A DNA stretch of 64,000 nt from Calothrix sp. NIES-4101 (GTDB taxonomy: Bacteria > Cyanobacteriota > Cyanobacteriia > Cyanobacteriales > Nostocaceae). Shown in pieces: positions 38,155-47,760 of this stretch (the stretch's first letter is position 1; the number at the start of each line of letters is the position of its first letter). The notes under the pieces are model-generated. The model ran no database searches. It saw nothing but the letters and a program-made list of their open reading frames with translations, and was not told where the DNA came from. The position numbers and the translations under genes were made by a program. The stretch is from NCBI GenBank assembly GCA_004296455.1, contig AP018280.1:6250794-6314793 (forward strand), given 5' to 3'.

Positions 38155-38625
38155 CTAAACTTGGCTTTTTGGTACTTCTAAAGTTCGATTTTTTCTGGGA
38201 CGCAACGGCAGTGCTTTTGCCTTCGATGACACAGGTTGGGAGATAGTACCTGCGGAATGGGCTGGTGATGGATTTAACAAGCGGGTAAATTTTCCCTTTT
38301 CCACCATGCGTTGGTACATATTTCGCATATCAGGCAAACTGTCGTCTGCTTGCTCCCAATGAACTATTACAGCTTCATTACACCATTTTTGCAGCATTGG
38401 CATTACTTGACGATGTGCCCCAGAATTACGGTAATGCTGCATCGCCTGTTGATTCTTCCATGCCGATACTGTCCAAAACACCGTACCCTGATCTCGTATA
38501 AGTTTTCCACCCACAAAACCGTCAATATTGACGATTTGCCAGCAACTGAGGAGGTTGTACCACATAAAAGCTGGTAAATAATGCCAGTATTTCAGACGCA
38601 AGCGAGTTACAGATACTAGTGTCAT
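38155..38625 (-). CDS. DUF3291/antibiotic-monooxygenase-like protein
   Basis: A 156-residue protein whose first ~105 residues look like a dimeric alpha-beta barrel of the ABM/DUF3291 type: 'VTRLRLKYWHYLPAFMWYN', 'GGKLIRDQGTVFWTVSAW', 'AMQHYRNSGAHRQVMPML'. The His-Arg-Gln element after the Ser/Gly is a common feature of heme-degrading or monooxygenase-like barrels. The last ~45 residues are basic and low-complexity. Function is unknown. It converges with the phosphotransacetylase-like gene. Confidence 0.6.
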   Translation of the reverse strand: MTLVSVTRLRLKYWHYLPAFMWYNLLSCWQIVNIDGFVGGKLIRDQGTVFWTVSAWKNQQAMQHYRNSGAHRQVMPMLQKWCNEAVIVHWEQADDSLPDMRNMYQRMVEKGKFTRLLNPSPAHSAGTISQPVSSKAKALPLRPRKNRTLEVPKSQV

Positions 38626-38923
38626 ACAAAAAACCTTTAATTCTAGTTTCCAGCACTTGACCTTTAGTTGTTAGGGTCAGCACAAAATATTAATCACTTT
38701 CTTGGTTACTAAAATAATTGTATATGCAATTTATTCAATAAGACATTCAGGAATATTAAGAAAAACCAGGTAATGGAGAGAGAATTGTAATTAATTTTTA
38801 CTTCTGAGGGCGTTGTGGATGGTATTTGTAATAAAGGTTTTGTATATTCAATGAAAAGTAAAGCTGGCTATAGCCCTCAGTCTGCTAAAATATCTTGGTT
38901 GTTTAATCTGCAAATGTCCGTCT

Positions 38924-39430
38924 TTGAGTCAGTCAACAGACCTTATCAACAATATCGATACATTAGCGCAAGAACTGGCGACTATCCAGCAAACGGGTTC
39001 TAAGCGAATCGCCCTGCTGGGTTCTCGTCACGTCCCAATTACGCATCAGAATCTCATCGAGATGATGACCTATGCCTTGGTATTATCAGGGAACCGTATC
39101 ATTACCTCCGGTGCAACGGGCACTAATTCTGCTGCAATTAGGGGAGCCATGCGCGCAGACCCCAATTTTTTGACGGTTATTTTACCGCAAAGTTTGGAGC
39201 GTCAGCCGCTAGAATCGCGCCAACAACTAGAACAGGTAATGCATCTTGTGGAAAATCCGAGTAATGATAATTTGTCGTTAGCGGAAGCTAGCTACCTGTG
39301 CAACAAGGAAATTGTTTCCCGATGCCAGCAACTTATTTGCTTTGCTTTTCACGATAGCCGCACCCTGCTGCAAACGTGCCGAGATGCTGAAGAACAAAGA
39401 AAGGTGGTGACATCGTTTTACTTTGATTAG
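38924..39430 (+). CDS. LOG/DprA-like Rossmann-fold protein
   Basis: A 168-residue protein with a nucleotide-binding Rossmann pattern: 'RIALLGSRHVPITHQN', 'ALVLSGNRIITSGATGTNSA' and a 'QLICFAFHDSRTLLQTC' segment. It resembles the core of DprA/SMF and LOG-family proteins (GSR and SGxxxxTSGA motifs) but lacks the other DprA domains. The frame has no ATG; the start used is TTG at 38924, directly before SQSTDLINN. An ATG ten bases earlier is out of frame. MAPEG follows after 2 bp, so the two are probably cotranscribed. Confidence 0.7.
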   Translation: MSQSTDLINNIDTLAQELATIQQTGSKRIALLGSRHVPITHQNLIEMMTYALVLSGNRIITSGATGTNSAAIRGAMRADPNFLTVILPQSLERQPLESRQQLEQVMHLVENPSNDNLSLAEASYLCNKEIVSRCQQLICFAFHDSRTLLQTCRDAEEQRKVVTSFYFD

Positions 39431-39432
39431 TA

Positions 39433-39846
39433 ATGTTTCATTTGTCCGTGTCTGTAATTTTTTTATACTCTATCGTTGCTGCTGCTGCACTAATCTACGC
39501 ACCATTTTTGGTAGTTGGTTATGCCCGTTTTAGCCTGGGCTACGATATTTCTGCTCCTCGCACTATGTTTGATAAATTACCACCTTACGCCCAACGTGCA
39601 ACATGGGCGCACCAAAACTCGTTTGAGGCATTTATGGTGTTCGCGGCAGCTGCAATGATGGCTTATGTAACTGGTGTGAATTCCCCTTGGGCTGTTGTAG
39701 CTGCGATGGCGTTTGTAGTGGCTCGGTTGTTTTACTCAATTTTCTATATTTTGAATATACCTATTTTGCGTTCTTTAATGTTCGCGATCGGTGGGCTTGG
39801 TTCAGTCACACTCTATATTTTGAGCCTCATACAAGCCTCTAGTTAA
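39433..39846 (+). CDS. MAPEG family membrane protein
   Basis: A 137-residue protein with four hydrophobic helices (about 5-28, 68-84, 87-107 and 115-133). The family signature region is 'RATWAHQNSFEAFMVFAAAA', with the conserved His-Gln-Asn-x-x-Glu, then 'ARLFYSIFYILNIPILRSL'. MAPEG proteins are membrane enzymes related to microsomal glutathione transferase and leukotriene synthases. The bacterial members are mostly uncharacterised. It is translationally close-coupled to the LOG-like gene. Confidence 0.88.
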   Translation: MFHLSVSVIFLYSIVAAAALIYAPFLVVGYARFSLGYDISAPRTMFDKLPPYAQRATWAHQNSFEAFMVFAAAAMMAYVTGVNSPWAVVAAMAFVVARLFYSIFYILNIPILRSLMFAIGGLGSVTLYILSLIQASS

Positions 39847-40007
39847 GATGGGAATAGATAGGGGGAAAGGGGTAATGGTAAAGGGCAAAGAGCAAAAATA
39901 AGCTATATTTTTAATTTTTCACTCTTCACTTGTAACTATCAACTCCCCACTCTCTAATCCCTACTCTCTTTCATCGAAAAAACCCAATCTAAAAACCGCA
40001 ATCTTCT

Positions 40008-40499
40008 ATGGCTTCGACATATTCCTTTGACGTAGTAAGTGACTTCGATCGACAAGAACTAGTCAATGCTGTCGATCAAGTAGTAAGAGATGTAAAAAGT
40101 CGTTACGATCTTAAAGATACAAACACCACCCTAGAACTAGGCGAGCAAAACATTACTATTAATACTGATAGCGAATTTACATTAGAAACTGTACAAGGTA
40201 TCCTCCGCGAAAAAGCTGCGAAACGCAATTTATCCCAGAAAATATTTGATTTTGGTAAAGTTGAATCAGCAAGTGGCAATCGAGTACGTCAAGAAGTCAA
40301 ACTTCAAAAAGGTATTAGCCAAGAAATTGCCAAGCAAATTTCTAAGTTGATTCGTGACGAATTTAAAAAAATTCAAGCATCGATTCAAGGTGATGCAGTA
40401 CGTGTCAGTGCTAAAAGCAAAGACGAATTGCAAACTGTGATTACTCGACTCAAGCAAGAAGATTATCCTGTGGCATTGCAATTCACAAATTATCGGTAA
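40008..40499 (+). CDS. YajQ family nucleotide-binding protein
   Basis: A 163-residue protein spanning the entire YajQ/DUF520 family: '[20 protein letters not shown]', 'ISSRYD'-equivalent [11 protein letters not shown], '[19 protein letters not shown]', '[20 protein letters not shown]' and the C-terminal [12 protein letters not shown]. It has two ferredoxin-like domains. Xanthomonas and Pseudomonas relatives bind cyclic di-GMP and affect transcription; this role is untested for cyanobacteria. Transcribed alone. Confidence 0.95.
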   Translation: MASTYSFDVVSDFDRQELVNAVDQVVRDVKSRYDLKDTNTTLELGEQNITINTDSEFTLETVQGILREKAAKRNLSQKIFDFGKVESASGNRVRQEVKLQKGISQEIAKQISKLIRDEFKKIQASIQGDAVRVSAKSKDELQTVITRLKQEDYPVALQFTNYR

Positions 40500-40718
40500 G
40501 CTTATTTGCTATTAGTGATTGATCTGTATGAGATCATAATCAAACTCGAATCAACTAGGCTACAAAACACTTTCCCCAGGCGATCGCAAAGCAGGTAGAA
40601 TGATCGCGATTAGTGAAAGCGCTTTCTTCTAATTTTTATTGGCGAAAAGTTTATATTGATATTGATTCAAGCTCAGAGGTGAGATTGGGAAGATATAGTT
40701 AGCACCCAATTTCCCCAT

Positions 40719-41165
40719 TTATTTACTGCCTGGTATCATTACTCGGTCAGCAGTTATTTGAAATTTGTCTGTGACGAAAAAAGTTACGGCTTCGGCTTCG
40801 CGGGATATACCTTGTTGAGTCACTTTGACTTTCCCTGTCAAAACTACTTTTTGCTCAGATTGAAAATATTCTGCCTTTTCTGCTGTAGCGAGGATCTGTT
40901 TTGGTTCGTATCGAAATTCTACATTTCCTTCCCAGGTGTACAAGTGTTGAGTCTTGATTAGATCATCTGTGAGTGTTGGATTCTGTTGTACTAGTAAATT
41001 AGTAGTTACTTGGTTTTCCATTGTCTCAGCATAAACACTGTTAATACTTGCATAAAGAATAACGAAGTAAGCTAGAACTGCTGGCAGCAATAAAGACAAG
41101 TGCAGCCGACGCATTAATGAAAAATTTACCACAAAGCCATATAGATTAAACATTTTACTCCCCAA
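40719..41165 (-). CDS. LptA/OstA-like periplasmic protein
   Basis: A 148-residue protein with an N-terminal hydrophobic signal (about 23-43, 'LLLPAVLAYFVILYASI') and cleavage-like VYAE. The mature part has beta-jellyroll OstA/LptA repeats: 'LYTWEGNVEFRYEPKQILATAE', written here in part, 'VVLTGKVKVTQQGISREAE' and 'FQITADRVMI'. LptA-type proteins bridge the periplasm for lipopolysaccharide transport. Met18 (RRLHLS follows) is a better start, giving a normal signal peptide. No other lpt genes are adjacent. Confidence 0.72.
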   Translation of the reverse strand: MGSKMFNLYGFVVNFSLMRRLHLSLLLPAVLAYFVILYASINSVYAETMENQVTTNLLVQQNPTLTDDLIKTQHLYTWEGNVEFRYEPKQILATAEKAEYFQSEQKVVLTGKVKVTQQGISREAEAVTFFVTDKFQITADRVMIPGSK

Positions 41166-41988
41166 TCAGATGTTGAGATGCACCTGCAACATACTGGCAC
41201 AACTTTTGTAATATATCCACGTTAGCTAGTAGTCCACCACAGAAATTTTTCTATAGTAATGCGGATAGTCAGAAGAATAATTGGTCTGGGATTATACAAA
41301 GTCCTGTTTTGTGATATGTGCAAGTTCTGATTCAATAAGTATTCAGATATGTAGTTACACAAAGATTTTGATTAGATACTTTCATAGTTAAATACTCATT
41401 AATCACTTTACGGCACTTGCGTGCATTAATTGTATGTATTATTTAATGCATTAATTTTTAGGCTATTTTGTATGTTTTCATGACTTTACAATGATAAAAA
41501 GGTCATTTAATATACATAAGAAAAAATATTATTTAACTAGCAATAAAAATTACTTACAATTACAAGCACTAAATTAAGAATTAAATTAGCAACACATTAA
41601 TAATAAATAGTCAGGTAATTTTACTTGTGTCACTTTTTTAATTAAACTTTCAAGAAAAAATATTTAAAAATTAATTTTTTTAGACGTTAGCTTGCTTTGC
41701 AAAACAGTTGATGATGCCAGAACAGAGGCAAAGGAAAATATTTACTCCCAGACAAATTAAGAAATATATCAAGTTAAATATACAACAACTTACTTTAGCT
41801 TCTCAGTATTATTACCAGATAAAACCAAATTGAACAGAAAAATGACTAAAGTCATGTTAGTTTATGACAAAAGTCTATAGAATTAGATAGAATCCTCTAG
41901 CTACTCTAAAGAAGAAAAGTGTTATTTAGCTTAAATGCAACTTTCTAAAGATGTGTAGCAACAGCATTAAATTGAGGTATGTGGTGTG
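41166..41988. other. long AT-rich intergenic region
   Basis: An 823-bp spacer without a supported gene. A hairpin-capable TGCATTAA/TTAATGCA pair lies near 41423-41449. Divergent promoters may be here, but none is clear. Confidence 0.4.
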
Positions 41989-42159
41989 ATGAATGTTGAT
42001 TACAAAATTGGTCTGGTAATTTTATTTACAACAGCTTTGTGTTTATTGATTCCGAAATCGTTTCAGATGCTCGCTAATCGGGATTTTTGTACGATAGTTG
42101 AAGAATCAAGTCAATCTCCAATTTATTACTCTCAAAATTTTGCGATCGCTACTGAATAA
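41989..42159 (+). CDS. putative 56-residue membrane or secreted peptide
   Basis: The ORF starts MNVDYKIGLVILFTTALCLL and ends FAIATE. One hydrophobic segment (about residues 7-21) is followed by a polar tail with two Cys. Its codons include a HIP1 octamer near the stop. There is no recognised family. A GTGGTGTG stretch precedes the ATG, with no good Shine-Dalgarno. It may be real or chance. Confidence 0.3.
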   Translation: MNVDYKIGLVILFTTALCLLIPKSFQMLANRDFCTIVEESSQSPIYYSQNFAIATE

Positions 42160-42342
42160 TCAAGTTATCATAATTTGGTATGTAGAAGTCTTCAGTTTTA
42201 GGATATTAAGTAATGGGGGGATGATTTTGGAATTTACACCAAAAAACGATTAACATATTTTTGCATCTCCACCTCATTGTCAATCATCCCTTTATTCCCC
42301 AAAATCATTATCTAAATCTCTCTTAAATATCGATTAAGAGAA

Positions 42343-43656
42343 CTCCACAAAAAAAATGATCCTATGACGAGCCGGGTTTCGCAAAAATTTCAACAAACCA
42401 TTTTTTGAGATGCGGAAGACGAAGGATTTGTTTTTCAACTTCTGCCATAGCCTCAGTTGTGAGTTTAACTCCTGTGGAGTAAACTTTTTTGATCAATGTC
42501 ACAACCGGATTTTGGCCTTTAAAAGTAAGTGTTCTTGCAAAATACAGGACTGATTCAACGGTGTCGAGTAAACTACCATTCCAATGCTGTTCTAGCCAAC
42601 CAAAACTACGTTCTACAGGATTATACTTACTATGGTAGGGGGGATAGTAAGCTAGCTGTAAATTCAGGTTTGATGATGAAGAAAAGTCTAATATTCGTTT
42701 CATAAACTGAGTACGACGAGAATGATTTTCTCGTCCGTTGTCTTGATTAATAACCAGTTTATTAATGTGATTAAATCGATGTTTTACTCTTTGCCACCAG
42801 TTTTCAATCAAATCAACAATACAATCAGCAGTCAATTTTGAAGTTACAAAAAATAGGAATAATTCGTTGTACTGAGGTAAAAAAATTCCGTAAGGGGTAA
42901 CAGTTATAGCCTCTGCAAAATCATGGTCCAATGAAATAGTTGGTATACGAGTTTTCCCCCCTCGGTCAAACTCACCAACTTTTACTGCCACCTTTGCATC
43001 AATTGATATACGTAAAGTATTGGGTTCATTATCTGCTTTAGTATTAATTTTTTCTAATTCTTGGAAAATTGCTTCTGTTTCTGGAATTTTCCTTATTGGC
43101 TTGGCTTTTATCACTCTTTTTAATGTGTAGCCTAACTCGTTTAACCGCCTTCTGATTGTTTCGTTTGATGGTAATTCCCCATCCCTATAACCTTTTTGTT
43201 CAATTAGTTGCCGACGTACTTCCGATGAAGTCATACGAGTATACAAACGAGTACTTTTAAAACTCGGGTCAGTTTGGCTTTGTGGGTCTACTAATGATTT
43301 CATATCCTCTAGTAGATGAGGCAATTTTTCCTCAATTCGTTTGCGACCACTATTGGCAAATGCATCAATGATTGGTTCACCACTCTCCAACTCTTTCATC
43401 CCTTTACGAATAGTGCGTCTATTCCACCCCAACTCTCTTTCTGCCAAAGTTTGTCCACCAATCCCAAAACCTTTGACAACTTCTGCCATAAATTGCCGCC
43501 GGTCGCTTGCCTTAAGCTTTTGCGCTGTTTTAATGTACAGAGATTTGAGGCTCTTGCTTAGCTCAATCATGGATTTTGGAGACTTCATGCAGACTGTACA
43601 CGTTTAATTACCCTTTTTCTATCATCCCTTATTAGTGGATCAATTATTCTGTGGAG
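42343..43656. mobile_element. ISAzo13-type insertion sequence, 1314 bp
   Basis: Imperfect 20-bp inverted ends (17/20 matching): CTCCACAAAAAAAATGATCC at 42343-42362 and the complement of GGATCAATTATTCTGTGGAG at 43637-43656. They enclose an intact transposase gene. I see no convincing target duplication, so the exact ends carry some uncertainty. The right end lies four bases from the stop of the VanZ-LamG gene. Confidence 0.7.
42362..43588 (-). CDS. ISAzo13-family transposase
   Basis: A 408-residue DDE transposase. The N-terminal helix-turn-helix region is 'ERELGWNRRTIRKGMKELES'. The catalytic core shows 'ISIDAKVAVKVGEF' (first Asp), 'LVINQDNGREN' (second Asp) and 'YHSKYNPVERSFGWLE' (Glu). The NP(V)E motif with an Rxxx stretch is typical of the ISAzo13 and IS630-like group. 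The frame is intact. The stop overlaps the left inverted repeat by one base. Confidence 0.88.
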   Translation of the reverse strand: MKSPKSMIELSKSLKSLYIKTAQKLKASDRRQFMAEVVKGFGIGGQTLAERELGWNRRTIRKGMKELESGEPIIDAFANSGRKRIEEKLPHLLEDMKSLVDPQSQTDPSFKSTRLYTRMTSSEVRRQLIEQKGYRDGELPSNETIRRRLNELGYTLKRVIKAKPIRKIPETEAIFQELEKINTKADNEPNTLRISIDAKVAVKVGEFDRGGKTRIPTISLDHDFAEAITVTPYGIFLPQYNELFLFFVTSKLTADCIVDLIENWWQRVKHRFNHINKLVINQDNGRENHSRRTQFMKRILDFSSSSNLNLQLAYYPPYHSKYNPVERSFGWLEQHWNGSLLDTVESVLYFARTLTFKGQNPVVTLIKKVYSTGVKLTTEAMAEVEKQILRLPHLKKWFVEIFAKPGSS

Positions 43657-43660
43657 ACCT

Positions 43661-45175
43661 CTAATTTACTTGCTTTCTCATTGCTGTGATGATTGGTGAA
43701 AGCAAAGCAGTAAAAAAGACTCCCATTGCAATATTTATTAAATTTAAATTTTTACCATTTATATGAATTAAAATACTTTCAATTATTAATGAAGGTAATA
43801 TAATTCCTGCGATAAACATTAATTTAGACAAATGATAAAATTTACGTTTGCCAATAAGACTAAGTATTGCTAAACATAGTCCTAAGGGAAGAAAAGTAAT
43901 TGCATAGGAAAGAACTTTTTGGTTGTTTGGTAATAATTCTAGTAAGTTAAATCTGTAATAATTGTCAGATTTATCAATATAGATGTTGACTATTCCTTGA
44001 GAGTAAGTAATAACAAATTGATGATTGTTAGTGTCGGAAAAAACATTTGGGATATCTAGCGTTATACCTGCTCCATTTCCCCCAGTTAACGGTGTTCTCA
44101 AACGTAATGCTAAATCTTTTCTCTCTTGTCCAATTGTGAGATTACGATTTAATGTATCACGTGAAAGGGAAATAATTCTTGCTGGGCCTGCTTGATTATA
44201 ACTTGTAGTCGCGAGGTTTGTAATTACTGTAAATTCAGAAGTATTTCTGATTTTTTTATTGATTATCTGAGCCGATTCTGCACTTTTTAACCAGCTACTT
44301 GGAGTTAAAAGAATACCATTATCTTTAATCCTGCTTTCGATATCATCTTCGCTTGGTAACAATTGACCTTGCCATAATAAATCCGGCAAATTTCCCCTAC
44401 TGTCTCGATAATTATTTTTACCATTAAATTGGTAATTACCGATTAATAAATCCTGATTTTTGGCAAGATAGTTAGGATGAGTCAGTATTTCCTCTATTTG
44501 AATTTTAGACATTGCTTTATCTGCAAAAGCTATTTGAGAAATAGAGCCTTGCCAAGGTCTGTCTCCAGTAACTTCGTTACCTAAAATTAGAGGAAAGTTC
44601 TGATTCCATGAACTAAGACTTATCTTGTTTTGCCAGGATATTCCCACTAAAAATGTTAAGATTATGTATCCAATAAATAATAATATAATTTGTTTTTTAG
44701 AATTACCAAAACTGCTATTTTCAATTTTTATCAGAATTCCATTAAATCTGTGTGAATCAAAAATATAAAAACAGGCTAATCCGACAAAGTTACCAATTGT
44801 ATTATTAAAAATATCTTCAGGTGTTGGGCTACGGGAGGCAAGAAATGATTGTGATAATTCAACTGAAAAAGATAACGCCGCACCGATAATAACTACAAGA
44901 ATGATTTGGAAGAATAGCTGAACTCGCTTTCGATGCAAAATACTGGCTATCCCAAATCCCAAAGGCATAAATAACAATATATTATTTACTTGGTCATCAA
45001 AAAAACTAGTATTATCAAAACTAGCAAATAGTGTACTCCATGAAAAATCCGGCGGAATAGAAAAGTTAAAAGGATATAGTGTTGCAATAATAATACATAC
45101 GACACTAATAATTACTAGTAATACATCGATAGCAAATCCGAAATATTTTGTGACTGAAGAGCTATTTTTACGCAT
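43661..45175 (-). CDS. VanZ-like membrane protein with LamG/concanavalin-like domain
   Basis: A 504-residue protein. The first ~155 residues form a VanZ-type four-helix unit (DQVNNILLFMPLGFG, SVELSQSFLASRSPTPEDI and the 'NTIGNFVG' motif). Another helix follows (about 163-180). A periplasmic beta-rich domain (about 190-400) has LamG-like features: 'WQGSISQIAFADKAMSKIQIEE' (shown in part), 'SEFTVITNLATTS' and 'GIVNIYIDKSDNYY'. Three more helices end the protein. VanZ proteins have been tied to glycopeptide resistance and polysaccharide or cell-wall contexts. The fusion suggests carbohydrate sensing or binding. An IS lies directly at its 3' end. Confidence 0.78.
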   Translation of the reverse strand: MRKNSSSVTKYFGFAIDVLLVIISVVCIIIATLYPFNFSIPPDFSWSTLFASFDNTSFFDDQVNNILLFMPLGFGIASILHRKRVQLFFQIILVVIIGAALSFSVELSQSFLASRSPTPEDIFNNTIGNFVGLACFYIFDSHRFNGILIKIENSSFGNSKKQIILLFIGYIILTFLVGISWQNKISLSSWNQNFPLILGNEVTGDRPWQGSISQIAFADKAMSKIQIEEILTHPNYLAKNQDLLIGNYQFNGKNNYRDSRGNLPDLLWQGQLLPSEDDIESRIKDNGILLTPSSWLKSAESAQIINKKIRNTSEFTVITNLATTSYNQAGPARIISLSRDTLNRNLTIGQERKDLALRLRTPLTGGNGAGITLDIPNVFSDTNNHQFVITYSQGIVNIYIDKSDNYYRFNLLELLPNNQKVLSYAITFLPLGLCLAILSLIGKRKFYHLSKLMFIAGIILPSLIIESILIHINGKNLNLINIAMGVFFTALLSPIITAMRKQVN

Positions 45176-45671
45176 AAAGCTTGACCTTAAAAACTACAAT
45201 AAAAAGTTCTATAATTTGTCTATTTAGTTCTAATATGCTTTAGTTATATATAATTTTCACGAAAATGAGATAAAAACTGAATGAACTTATGATAAAGAAT
45301 TTACAAACATTTCCACATCATCATTTTTGACTAGAGTTTTGAAATTGTTGCAGTATTTATAGAGATATTCAGCAAAAACTCTGATCCGAATAAATTTATA
45401 TATTCTCCTCAATTACATGAGGATTTATAGGAAAATACTTAGTTTTTATCCCAATTATGGTGAATTATCTGTTCATGGTGACAGTTTTTCGTTAGTTTCA
45501 GCCTTGCGATCGCGGAATTTGATTGCGACAATATTATGTGCCTAATACTACTGAGTTGTCAGAAAGTAGCAAGGAGTGTCATAAAGAAAAGATGAAGAGT
45601 CTATCGATTTAAGAGGCTAGCACCCTTGCTGGAGTCGCGATAACTTCGTTAAGCTACGCTAACGCAAACCC
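45176..45671. other. intergenic region upstream of adenylate cyclase
   Basis: A 496-bp spacer between divergent genes. It has one HIP1 octamer (about 45507) and, at about 45631-45660, a CGATAACTTCGTTAAGCTAC-type segment that resembles interspersed cyanobacterial repeats. There is no ORF. Confidence 0.4.
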
Positions 45672-47288
45672 ATGACTGAACTGAAACTGCGTCTAAAAGA
45701 AGGAAATAACGACAAAATAGTGAAGGTGCAACAAGAAGCATGTACAATTGGTCGTTTACCTGAATGTGATTTGTATTTGCCATTTGGGGGAATTTCTCGA
45801 TATCATGCCCGTCTGCTGAAGATACCGGACGGACAGTGGATTATTGAAGATTTGGGCAGCAAAAATGGGACGCACGTCAATGATAAATTAGTGGTAGTAG
45901 CACAGCCACTAGAACATGGTGATGTGATTTGGTTGGGTAATATTAGTTTGCAAGTCATTCTCAAAGATAAGTGTGAATTTCCAACTTTGCAGCAGCAGCA
46001 GTCTGGGACTGGCGAACAACGTACTATCTTACGAAATGTCCAGCAATTACAGGAACGCTGGATAGAAGCTGAAGGAGAAGAAGGTAATAGTAAAAATAAA
46101 GATAAAACTATTGCTCGGCTTAAAGATTTAGTCGATATTGCCAAAAATCTTTCGGCTGCTGCATCGATTGAAGAAATATTTTTGCAAGTTCAAAAAGTTG
46201 TTTTTCGCTATTTAAATAGTATTGACCGTTTAGCGTTATTAATTGATGTTAAAAGTGGTGGAAAATTAGAATTAATGAGTGCAGGTGCTAGAAGCATTCA
46301 TGAGCAACAAGATCTGGCAGCTGATGGTAGTTGGATTAGCAGTAGTATTTGTCAAAAGGTATTTGCCGAAAAGGTTGCCATTCAAATCGCTGATGCTCAA
46401 AAAGACGCGAGATTTGCTAGCGAACATAGTATTTTAATCAATGATATTCGTAGTGCAATGGCTGTACCATTGTGGGACGAAAATAAAGTGGTTGGTGTTT
46501 TATATGCTGATGCACATCTTTCTTCTTACCATTGGGAGGAAGAAGGGGAACAGGAATTAAGCTTTTTTTCTGCTCTTGCCAATATTGTGGCATCGAGTGT
46601 TCAACGTTGGTTATTAGCTGAAAAATTGAAAAGTGAGGAAATCATTCGTCAGCGTTTAGAGAGATATCATTCACCAGCAGTTGTCCAACAATTAATTGAT
46701 GTTGGCGCTTTGCCGGATGGGCGTTTACCACCAAAGGAAAGTGAAATCAGTATTTTGTTTGCCGATATTGTGGGATTTACAGCAATTTCGGAACGCTTAA
46801 CACCCACGCAAATTGCGGAAATGTTGAATAAATTATTCGAAGAAATGCTCCAAGAAGTTTTTACCTATGGAGGCACTTTAGATAAGTATATTGGTGACTG
46901 TATTATGGCTTTTTTTGGTGCTCCGGAAACACAACATGATCATGCCGATAGGGCAGTTGCAGCTGCACAAGCAATGTTAATTCGTTTAGAAAATTTGAAT
47001 GCCAACAATTTTTGGCAGCAACCTTTACAATTACGCATTGCCATTAATAGTGGTAAAGCTGTTGTCGGTGATGTTGGCAGTTCTCAAAGGGTTGAGTATA
47101 CAGCTTTAGGAGCAACAATAAATCTGGCTTCCCGTTTAGAAAGTGTTTGTCCTCCTGGCGAATGTGTAGTTAGCGAAGCAACATATGAACTATTAAGTTC
47201 AAATTCAGCATTTTCTCAAATGGGAGAATACAGGTTTAAAGGAATTGATAGATTAGTCAATGTTTATCAAACAAAAATGCATCATTAA
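45672..47288 (+). CDS. class III adenylate cyclase with FHA and GAF domains
   Basis: A 538-residue signalling enzyme. The FHA domain (about 1-97) has IGRLPECD, ISRYHARL and DLGSKNGTHVN, and would bind phosphothreonine peptides. A GAF domain (about 160-312) follows, then the class III cyclase domain (about 345-535). Metal Asp residues are in ISILFADIVGFT and YIGDCIMAFFGAP. The purine-selecting Lys of LDKYIGD and the Thr of EYTALGATINLASRLE indicate an adenylate cyclase of the IIIb type. It likely makes cAMP in response to a GAF ligand and a kinase signal. Two Ser/Thr kinases in the window could in principle supply phosphorylated partners; that is speculative. Confidence 0.92.
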   Translation: MTELKLRLKEGNNDKIVKVQQEACTIGRLPECDLYLPFGGISRYHARLLKIPDGQWIIEDLGSKNGTHVNDKLVVVAQPLEHGDVIWLGNISLQVILKDKCEFPTLQQQQSGTGEQRTILRNVQQLQERWIEAEGEEGNSKNKDKTIARLKDLVDIAKNLSAAASIEEIFLQVQKVVFRYLNSIDRLALLIDVKSGGKLELMSAGARSIHEQQDLAADGSWISSSICQKVFAEKVAIQIADAQKDARFASEHSILINDIRSAMAVPLWDENKVVGVLYADAHLSSYHWEEEGEQELSFFSALANIVASSVQRWLLAEKLKSEEIIRQRLERYHSPAVVQQLIDVGALPDGRLPPKESEISILFADIVGFTAISERLTPTQIAEMLNKLFEEMLQEVFTYGGTLDKYIGDCIMAFFGAPETQHDHADRAVAAAQAMLIRLENLNANNFWQQPLQLRIAINSGKAVVGDVGSSQRVEYTALGATINLASRLESVCPPGECVVSEATYELLSSNSAFSQMGEYRFKGIDRLVNVYQTKMHH

Positions 47289-47760
47289 TTATTAAAATCC
47301 CTTAATAATAATTTGTTTTCATATATCTGTTTGTGACTAGTGAATCAGAAATGTTGAATCATTAAGCTAATTTCGCGTGAGCATTTTCCACGTCGATTTC
47401 GGAAATCTGTGTATCAGATGTTGAATTCATCTCACAAAAATAATCCGATGAAGTTTGCTTTTTGCTTGCCAAATATTGCAAATTGATTTAATCGCCATAT
47501 AGTAGACAATACCCATCTGACAAGACTCTGATTATACTTCTAAAGTCTAAATTTTGATTCCGGCAAAGCCACAAAACCGGAAATAGCTCATTCTGATTTT
47601 TAATTTCTTGTTGCGATATTTTAATTGATGCGTACTTCTTAATAATGAAAATACTACAATTTAATTAAGTAGCTATTCAGGAAATTTTTGCTATAACCAT
47701 TAGGGTATAAGTAAAAAAGTCAATACTATACTTCAGATATATTTTACGGGAGGTCAGGTA
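47289..47760. other. intergenic region upstream of the SSADH gene
   Basis: A 472-bp AT-rich spacer without an ORF or notable repeat. GGGAGGTCAGGTA just before ATG 47761 is a good ribosome binding site. Confidence 0.45.

Noticed and set aside
38815-39003. 62-codon ORF overlapping the start of the LOG-like gene
   Set aside because: It runs out of frame into a clearly better gene and resembles nothing known.
40616-40627. GAAAGCGCTTTC palindrome after yajQ as a terminator
   Set aside because: A 12-bp palindrome without loop space and no well-placed T tract.
42207-43635. Outer inverted repeat GGGATGAT (about 42216) / ATCATCCC (about 43621) as ISAzo13 element ends
   Set aside because: The match is shorter and uneven in position; the 17/20 match at 42343-42362 and 43637-43656 encloses the transposase more tightly.
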